A stretch of DNA of 64,000 nucleotides from CAVTWH01 sp963850915 (GTDB lineage Bacteria; Actinomycetota; Actinomycetes; Mycobacteriales; Micromonosporaceae). The notes below the pieces were generated by a model, which saw only the letters and a program-made list of their open reading frames with translations, did no database searches and had not been told where the DNA came from. Shown here piece after piece: positions 58,424-64,000 of the stretch (position 1 is its first letter; the number at the start of each line of letters is the position of its first letter). The DNA is taken from the NCBI GenBank assembly GCA_963850915.1, contig CAWKND010000013.1, positions 62,001 to 126,000 on the forward strand. Reading direction: 5' to 3'. The position numbers were made by a program, and so were the translations under genes.

Positions 58424-59775
58424 GCCTCGACCAAGCCGACGTCCGCACCATCCTCAGCGCGGCCGCGCTCGACCTGCAGCCGGCTCCGGAGCTGATCGAC
58501 CGGGTACGCCAGGGGGGTACCGCACGGCGGCGCCGGCACCGGCGGATCGGCGTACTGACCGCGGCCGCCCTGGTCATGACGCTGGTAGGCGCCGGCGTAC
58601 TGCTACGCACCGGCCCGGCACCGGCCGCGCCACTGGCCCCGGTCCCCGGCTTCGACGAGCCGACCCGGGGCGACCTGGCCGGCGACGACGGGTACCGGCA
58701 GGCGGTCCTCGCGGCTTGGCAGAACTGGACCGGGCACTGGCAGCAGGACCGGGAGTACCCGGCGGCCTCGTTGGGCGCCACCCACCTGAGCTGGGCACTC
58801 AGTACCCCGGCCGGCCGGGTCGCGGTCATCGCGCAGCTGGCGACGGTGCGCGAGGACGGGGCGACGCGCCCCGTGGTGGTGGTCGGCTACCTGTGCGACA
58901 GCCATGGCCGGCCGGCCGTCGTCGAGGTGGTTTCCCGCTCGCTCGACGAGTCACTGTTCCTGCCGGAGCCGTTCATCGGCAACACCGCCGGGGTGTTCGT
59001 CGGCGGCGACCGCTCCGAGTTGGTCGCCTTCGACCCGGGGGTACCGGTCGGCCTGTCGCTGCGCCGTGACTACCAGCCGGACGGCAGCATCACGCGGGAA
59101 TGGCAGGCACTGCACTTCACGAACGGCGTGGCGATCGTGCCCGTACCGCCCCGCGCTGACCAGGGAGCCGCGGTGATCGCCGAGGCACCGTACGCCAAGG
59201 GGCAGACGCTGTACCTGGCCAACGTGAGCGCGACACCCACCCCGTACGCGTTCCAGGCGTTCCCGTCGCGGGTGCGCCCGGACGGGCGGCTGTTCTGGGG
59301 ACTGTACAACCTGGACGGACCCGACCAGGGCGGCAAGCCGGATCCGGCGAACTGTGTCGACAACTGGACCGGTGACTGGCAGACCACCCCGTTCCACGAC
59401 CCGCTCAGCTCGGCGGAGCTGGCCAGCGAGGAGTGGGCGGCCTGCGGAACCACGCCGGACGGCAGCCACGTGACGGTCAGCGACGGGCAGATCGACGGCG
59501 ACCCGGCGTTCGTCTGGTACGGCCTGCGTACCCCGGCCGGCGCGACCCGGTTCGGCTACGTGGGGCTGGTGGACAAGGCGGCTGCGTTGCCGGTGCTCGT
59601 GAGACTCCCCAGTGGACAGGGCTATGTGGCCGCCCGGGCAGCCGCGTACCTGCGCTACCGCGTCGGTACCGGTCCGTGGCTGGGTGGCCGGCACGATGCC
59701 GCGCTGGTACCCGCGGACGCCACGGCGGTACTCGTCACGGCGGGCGGTACCGACACCGTGGTACCGGTCAGCTGA
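58420..59775 (+). CDS. membrane-anchored extracytoplasmic protein, probable partner of the SigE-family sigma factor
   Basis: The 451-residue protein starts with ATGA, overlapping the sigma gene stop. A cytoplasmic N-terminus of about 42 residues (DVRTILSAAALDLQPAPELIDRVRQGG) ends in a basic RRRRHRR patch. One span (GVLTAAALVMTLVGAGVLL) and an outer domain of about 380 residues follow, mainly beta in character with WQNWTGHW, YLCDSHGRPAVVEV and CVDNWTGDWQTTP segments. The layout suits an anti-sigma factor that senses outside, but the N-terminal part lacks the HxxxCxxC zinc motif of ZAS anti-sigma domains. The role is inferred from overlap only. Confidence 0.7.
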   Translation: MSLDQADVRTILSAAALDLQPAPELIDRVRQGGTARRRRHRRIGVLTAAALVMTLVGAGVLLRTGPAPAAPLAPVPGFDEPTRGDLAGDDGYRQAVLAAWQNWTGHWQQDREYPAASLGATHLSWALSTPAGRVAVIAQLATVREDGATRPVVVVGYLCDSHGRPAVVEVVSRSLDESLFLPEPFIGNTAGVFVGGDRSELVAFDPGVPVGLSLRRDYQPDGSITREWQALHFTNGVAIVPVPPRADQGAAVIAEAPYAKGQTLYLANVSATPTPYAFQAFPSRVRPDGRLFWGLYNLDGPDQGGKPDPANCVDNWTGDWQTTPFHDPLSSAELASEEWAACGTTPDGSHVTVSDGQIDGDPAFVWYGLRTPAGATRFGYVGLVDKAAALPVLVRLPSGQGYVAARAAAYLRYRVGTGPWLGGRHDAALVPADATAVLVTAGGTDTVVPVS

Positions 59776-59919
59776 CCGGAACGGCGGGTACGGGCGCGCG
59801 GTCGGCCGATCGGCGGCACCCGAACCGCCCGCACATGCCCGTACGGCTAGACATCTGTTCTAAGCGGAAGCCATCATGTCCGGGTGCGCAGCAGCGCTCC
59901 TTCTCCGTGAGAGGCTCCC

Positions 59920-60801
59920 GTGTCGGACCCCTACCGCACTCCTCCTGAACCCGAACCCAGCAGCCCCGGAGCCCCGACCCCGGCCGGATCCGGCGAATAT
60001 GCCCCCGATGGGCCGGCGGCACCGTCGGCGAGCGGCGCGTTGCGCTCGTCCGGAGCCGCCCCGGAGGACGGTGCCGACAGCGCGGGCAGCGGCCCCGACT
60101 ACGCACCGCCGCCAGCCCCTGCCGGCCCTCCGCCGCCACCCCCACCACCGGCTGCGCCCGCCACTCAGCCGCCGGCGCCCGCGGCAGCGCAGCCGCCGGC
60201 CCCCGCCGCCGTACCGCCACCAGCCCCCGCAGCCGTACCGCCACCGGCTCAGGCACCGCCCGAGGAGGAGAAGCCCAAGCGCAAACGCTGGCTGCTACTG
60301 CTGTTGCTGCTCCTGCTGCTGTTGCTCTGCTGCGGCGGCGGGGCGCTCTTCTACTTCGATCGCCACCACGACAAGCAGTCGCCGACAAGTTCGGCGCCGG
60401 CTGTCACGCCCACCCCGAGCCCGGCGGCAACCGGCGCCGGTTCCGCGAGCGCCACAGCGTCCGCGAGCCCCACGGTGTCCGCGAGCGGCAGCGGTGCGGC
60501 GGGCGGCGGCGGTACCGGGGCGAGCCCGAGTGCGAGTAGCTCGGCGGGCGCCGGCGGCCCGTCACCCAGCCCGCTGGCCGGGACCGTGATCGTGCCGGAC
60601 GTACGCGGCCTGCCGACAAGTGTTGCGCTGCAGCATCTGCAGGACGCCGGCCTCACCGGTACGGTCACGCTGACAAACGGCAAGACCGGAGTCCAGCTGT
60701 CCGACGGTGGCATCGTCACCGACCAGTCGGTCAAGCCGGGGACGGCGGTACCGGCCAACCAGCCGATCACGCTGACGGTCCGCCCCGACGGGCTGGGCTG
60801 A
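59920..60801 (+). CDS. PASTA-domain membrane protein
   Basis: The 293-residue protein has a long Pro/Ala-rich cytoplasmic region (1-115), a basic KPKRKRW boundary and one span of almost pure leucine (LLLLLLLLLLLCC). A Ser/Ala/Pro linker and a single C-terminal PASTA domain (VPDVRGLPTSVALQHLQDAGL, TDQSVKPGTAVPANQPITLTV) follow. PASTA domains bind peptidoglycan or beta-lactams and usually occur on serine/threonine kinases or penicillin-binding proteins; here no kinase domain is present. It may localise to sites of wall synthesis. It starts with GTG. Confidence 0.88.
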   Translation: MSDPYRTPPEPEPSSPGAPTPAGSGEYAPDGPAAPSASGALRSSGAAPEDGADSAGSGPDYAPPPAPAGPPPPPPPPAAPATQPPAPAAAQPPAPAAVPPPAPAAVPPPAQAPPEEEKPKRKRWLLLLLLLLLLLLCCGGGALFYFDRHHDKQSPTSSAPAVTPTPSPAATGAGSASATASASPTVSASGSGAAGGGGTGASPSASSSAGAGGPSPSPLAGTVIVPDVRGLPTSVALQHLQDAGLTGTVTLTNGKTGVQLSDGGIVTDQSVKPGTAVPANQPITLTVRPDGLG

Positions 60802-60839
60802 TCCCGCTCCGGCTGCACCGTTCCAGTACCGGACGAGGG

Positions 60840-60875
60840 TGAGGGTGGGCGACGCCAGCCGTACGCCCACCCTCA
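60840..60875. terminator. bidirectional terminator
   Basis: TGAGGGTGGGCG (60840-60851) and CGCCCACCCTCA (60864-60875) form a perfect 12-base-pair stem with a 12-base loop between the convergent PASTA and trmB genes. Confidence 0.85.
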
Positions 60876-60946
60876 GTCGCCAGTCGACCACATTGGTACG
60901 CAGCGCGGGATCCACCACCCGGCTGGCGTCACTTGCCTGGCTGGCG

Positions 60947-61630
60947 TCACTGGGCCCGGCGCTGGAACACCAGGTCGGCGATTGGTCGCCCGGCCGCCAG
61001 CCCGCGCTGTTCGAACCGCGTCAACGGGCGGCCCACCGGGCGCGGGGCAAGCCCGTCCGCGGTGTTCACCAGCAGCGGCTCGGCGGTCAGGGCGGCAAGC
61101 ATGGCGGCGGCGTACTCGGGCCAGTCGGTGGCGCAGTGCAGCAGGCCACCGGGGACCAGCGCACCGGCCAGCAGCGCCGTGTGGGCCGGCTGGATGATCC
61201 GGCGCTTGTGGTGGCGGGCTTTGGGCCACGGGTCCGGGAAGTACACGTGGATCTCGGCGAGGCTGGCCGGGGCGAGCCGGTACCGCAGCAACTCCAGCGC
61301 GTCGCCCCGCACCACGCGTACGTTGTCCAGCCCGTCCGCCTCCACCTGGGACAGCAGGCTGGCGATGCCGGGTGTATGGATCTCGACCGCGAGGTAGCTC
61401 CGCTCCGGGTCGGCGGCCGCCTGGGCCAGCGTCGCCTCGCCCATGCCGGAGCCGATCTCCAGTACCAGCGGTGCCGAGCGGCCGAACAACTCGGTCGGGT
61501 CCAGCGCCGCGCCGGGCCCGTCCGGCACCGTGACACTCAGCCGGTCGCCCAGCCGCTCCAGGGTGGCGTGCTGCCGGGGCCCCATCCGGCCCCGGCGCGG
61601 GTGGAACGTACGCACGTGCGGGTACTGCAT
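60947..61630 (-). CDS. trmB: tRNA (guanine-N7-)-methyltransferase
   Basis: The 227-residue class I methyltransferase has the SAM-binding motif LVLEIGSGMGEATL, YLAVEIHTPGIASLL, the DNVRVVRGDALELL segment and the TrmB signature FPDPWPKARHHKRRII, ending in RPLTRFEQRGLAAGRPIADL. It makes m7G46 in the variable loop of tRNAs. The ATG start MQYPHVRTFHPRRGRM gives the usual N-terminus. It is divergent from the sensor gene at the window edge. Confidence 0.95.
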   Translation of the reverse strand: MQYPHVRTFHPRRGRMGPRQHATLERLGDRLSVTVPDGPGAALDPTELFGRSAPLVLEIGSGMGEATLAQAAADPERSYLAVEIHTPGIASLLSQVEADGLDNVRVVRGDALELLRYRLAPASLAEIHVYFPDPWPKARHHKRRIIQPAHTALLAGALVPGGLLHCATDWPEYAAAMLAALTAEPLLVNTADGLAPRPVGRPLTRFEQRGLAAGRPIADLVFQRRAQ

Positions 61631-61745
61631 GACCTGGCCTTCTTCGTCAGTGGCGTACCGTAGCGGCGCTACGGCACCCGCAGGCTACCGACAGCACCCG
61701 GATCCACCTGAGCTGTTCACCAACCGGGGTCGCCAAGCTACCTGA

Positions 61746-61759
61746 TGTAAGCGCTCTCA
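61746..61759. promoter_or_regulatory. possible LacI-family operator
   Basis: TGTAAGCGCTCTCA keeps the AGCGCT core and the TG...CA ends of the CebR-type box but differs at three inner positions. It lies in the 271-base gap between the divergent trmB and sensor genes. ACGTAACGTTG (61768-61778) is a second short dyad nearby. Confidence 0.3.
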
Positions 61760-61901
61760 TAACGGAAACGTAACGTTGTCGCTATCCGCAAACTGCTGTC
61801 CGTTCGACGGACGGAGCGACGGGCTTTGCTCCATTAATGTCCGCCCCAAGTGCGCTATCCATCGGCTGTAACACAGCGTTCACCGCGTCGTATTGACGAG
61901 G

Positions 61902-64000
61902 ATGGTGGCTGGCGGACGATCGACCTCGGCGGAGCCCCCTCACTCCGCCCGCACGGGATGGAGCGGCGCCATCTTTCTCAGTCGAACCCGGATCCGCGGG
62001 AAGATCGCACTTCTCGTGACGATTCCGCTGCTTGCGCTGCTCGCGCTGGCCGGGCCGGTGGTCTACGACCGGGCAAAGGTGGCCAACCGGGCCGCTTCGA
62101 TCGCCCGCTCGGTCGAGGTGGCTTCGGCGATCGGCAGCCTGGTCCAGGAGATGCAGCTCGAACGGCTGCTGGCCGTCGGATACCGGATCAACCAGGTCGA
62201 CCGGCCCACGCTGGAGAACCAGATCGACTCGGTCAACACCCTGGTGTCCAAACTGCTCTCCGGCTCGGCGGGCACGCTGAGCCCGGACGTCCGGGTGGTA
62301 CTCGGCCAGGTCAGCAACCTCGGCGCCACCCGGGACGCGATCCTCACCGGCCAGCCGGTCTGGTCCCAGGTGATCGGCGACTACGAGACCCAGATCACCG
62401 GCCTGATCGACGCACTGCACCTGGAGCGCGGCGTGGACGTGGGAACCGCCGCCGGCAGCCAGGTGGTCGGTCTCGACGCGGTACTGCGCGCCGACGAGGG
62501 GATCAGTTCCGCGGCGGCGATGCTGGTGCTGCTTGCGAACAACCCGGCCGAACCGGGCCTGTTCATCACCTACGAAGCGACCCTGACCGCGATCCTGACG
62601 CAGGTCGCCCGGTTCTCAACGTTCTGCACGCCGGCGCAGGTCGCGCTCTACAACCAGCTACAGACCCAGCTGTCCACGACGCTCGGTACGGTCACCTACG
62701 CGCCAGGCTCCGACCCGCGGCCGATGCTGGTCAACTTCCCGCTGTACCAGATCTTCCCGAGCCTGCAGGACTTCATCCGGTCCGGTCTGCGCATCGAAAC
62801 GAAGATCAGCGACGACGTGACCCAGACGGTCAACAAGCAGAAGAACTCCGCCCTGGTCGGCGCGTACAGCGTCGGGGCCGTGGTACTCATCGTGCTGATC
62901 CTGGTCGGGCTGCTCTCCACGGCCGTGGCCCGCGCGGTGGTACGCCCGCTCACCCGCCTTACCGCCTCCGCCGAACGAGTCGCCAAGGTGGCCCAGGCCG
63001 AACTGGTCCGGGTCGCCGACGACGAGGTGGAGAGCAGCAGCGTGGTCCACCTCGACCCGGTCGACGTCGGCGCCAACGACGAGATCGGTGACCTGGCCCG
63101 GGCGTTCGAGGAGGTACAGGGCACCGCTGTGCAGCTGGTCGAGCGGCAGGCGGTCAGCCGGCGCAACGTGGCGCAGATGTTCGGCCACGTCGGCCGGCGT
63201 ACCCAGAACCTGGTCGCCCGGCAGATCGCGCTCATCGACTGGCTGGAGCGGGAGGAGACTGACGCCAACCGGCTGCAGCAGCTCTACCGGCTCGACCACG
63301 TGTCCAGCCGGCTGCGCCGCAACGCGCAGAGCCTGGTCGTACTCTCCGGCGGCGAAGGGGCGAACGCGCACGTCAACCCGCTGCCACTGGCCGACATCGT
63401 GCGGCTGGCGCTCGGTGAGATCGAGGACTACACGCGGGTGGACATCGAGGTACCCGCCGATCTGGTGATCGCCCCCGCGGCCGTCAGCGACCTCGTCCTG
63501 GTGCTCGCCGAGCTGATGGAGAACGCCACCGCGTTCTCCCCGCCGCACACCCGGGTCACCGTCTTCGGCCAGCCGCTGCCGCACGGCGCGGCCCGGCTCT
63601 CCGTGGTGGACCACGGCCTCGGCCTCACGCCCGAGCGGCTGGCCGACGAGAATGCCCGGCTGGACCGGCGTGAGCGGCTCGACCTCGCCCCAACCGAGGT
63701 GCTCGGACTCTTCGTGGTCGGCCGGCTCAGCCGCCGGCACAACATGGCGGTGGCGCTGCTCTCCACGGCCGGCGGCGGGGTCACCGCGACCGTCCAGCTG
63801 CCGCCCGAGCTGATGATCCAGCCGATGCTGCTGGCCAGCATGCCGTCGGTCCCGGCCAGTCCGCCGCCGACCGTGGTGACCGGTCGGGTGGTGGCCCGGG
63901 CGACGGTGGTCAACGCCGAGCTGGAGTCGCCGGCCGAGGTGGTCAGCCGGGCGATCGAGTCGGTACGCACCGCGAGTGCCTGGAACGCTTTCGTACCAAG
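61902..64000 (+). CDS. nitrate/nitrite-sensing-type sensor histidine kinase-like protein (CvnA-like), 3' end outside window
   Basis: About 700 residues are visible and the frame is still open at the window end. Order: basic N-terminus, span one (IALLVTIPLLALLALAGPVVY), and a NIT-type extracellular helical domain (about 65-310; EMQLERLLAVGY and GLFITYEATL are typical). Span two (VGAVVLIVLILVGLLSTAV), HAMP (VVRPLTRLTASAERVA) and a dimerisation region (GRRTQNLVARQIALIDWLE...YRLDHVSSRLRRNAQSLVVLSGG) without the usual phospho-acceptor His follow. Last is a HATPase domain (LAELMENATAFSPPHTRV, DHGLGLTP). This is the first protein of actinobacterial conservons, which continue with roadblock, DUF742 and small GTPase genes. 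The start is uncertain: GAGG abuts the ATG, and GTG 61905 is possible. Confidence 0.85.
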   Translation, partial: MVAGGRSTSAEPPHSARTGWSGAIFLSRTRIRGKIALLVTIPLLALLALAGPVVYDRAKVANRAASIARSVEVASAIGSLVQEMQLERLLAVGYRINQVDRPTLENQIDSVNTLVSKLLSGSAGTLSPDVRVVLGQVSNLGATRDAILTGQPVWSQVIGDYETQITGLIDALHLERGVDVGTAAGSQVVGLDAVLRADEGISSAAAMLVLLANNPAEPGLFITYEATLTAILTQVARFSTFCTPAQVALYNQLQTQLSTTLGTVTYAPGSDPRPMLVNFPLYQIFPSLQDFIRSGLRIETKISDDVTQTVNKQKNSALVGAYSVGAVVLIVLILVGLLSTAVARAVVRPLTRLTASAERVAKVAQAELVRVADDEVESSSVVHLDPVDVGANDEIGDLARAFEEVQGTAVQLVERQAVSRRNVAQMFGHVGRRTQNLVARQIALIDWLEREETDANRLQQLYRLDHVSSRLRRNAQSLVVLSGGEGANAHVNPLPLADIVRLALGEIEDYTRVDIEVPADLVIAPAAVSDLVLVLAELMENATAFSPPHTRVTVFGQPLPHGAARLSVVDHGLGLTPERLADENARLDRRERLDLAPTEVLGLFVVGRLSRRHNMAVALLSTAGGGVTATVQLPPELMIQPMLLASMPSVPASPPPTVVTGRVVARATVVNAELESPAEVVSRAIESVRTASAWNAFVP

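Overview
The window is high-GC DNA with short intergenic gaps, many GTG/TTG starts and Shine-Dalgarno sites of the GGAGG type. It fits a filamentous actinomycete, most likely of the Micromonosporaceae. Family-level support comes from a FasR-fabD-fabH-acpP-fabF-accD fatty acid cluster, a homodimeric pyruvate dehydrogenase (AceE), DUF3052 and DUF3145 proteins, CBM2-linked cellulase and xyloglucanase with a CebR-type operator, a SigE-family sigma factor, and the first gene of a conservon-like locus at the right edge. The genus call is inference.

Layout. 0-5.4 kb: end of a prim-pol protein, a lipoprotein, an acyl desaturase divergent from an asparagine-synthetase-like probable pseudoenzyme, and two conserved hypotheticals. 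5.4-8.4 kb: a HicB-like remnant, a YefM/YoeB toxin-antitoxin module and small accessory genes, ending in a LuxR regulator. 8.6-13 kb: tRNA-Val(UAC), a peroxiredoxin, a DUF3052 protein and a fused E1 alpha/beta dehydrogenase. 13-20 kb: GH5 cellulase, YjbQ, AceE and an L,D-transpeptidase. 20.3-29.3 kb: gltX, fasR and the type II fatty acid synthase operon, which carries malonyl transfer (fabD), initiation (fabH), the carrier (acpP), elongation (fabF) and malonyl-CoA supply (accD). 29.3-37.8 kb: GH3 lipoprotein, DUF3145, DedA, a HelD-type RNA polymerase recycling ATPase with an unusual repeat insert, a STAS protein and a secreted coiled-coil wall protein. 37.9-46.6 kb: fused heterodimer-type ABC exporter, MFS/HxlR pair, LPG-synthase-like membrane protein and a MarR regulator.

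46.8-51.6 kb: a tightly overlapping four-gene operon. It encodes two helical soluble proteins, an FtsK/SpoIIIE protein that I read as three RecA-like repeats of which only the middle one keeps Walker motifs, and a coiled-coil protein with one membrane anchor. This is the best candidate for an undescribed system; it resembles the motor logic of type VII secretion (EccC) without the other Ecc genes. 51.5-61.6 kb: membrane and DinB-like proteins, gluconokinase, GH74 xyloglucanase, SigE-family sigma factor with an overlapping membrane partner, a PASTA protein and trmB. 61.9-64 kb: CvnA-like sensor, cut by the window edge.

Two window-wide signals stand out. GTAC is far more common than base composition predicts, and it appears where it forces otherwise rare codons (GTA, CGT and GGT before C or AC). 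It almost disappears from about 5.7 to 7.3 kb, which marks that stretch as probably acquired. In addition, three genes end in partial tandem duplications that copy their own stop codons. All reading was by eye: family names rest on motif recognition, not database searches, and start sites without a clear ribosome binding site are uncertain.
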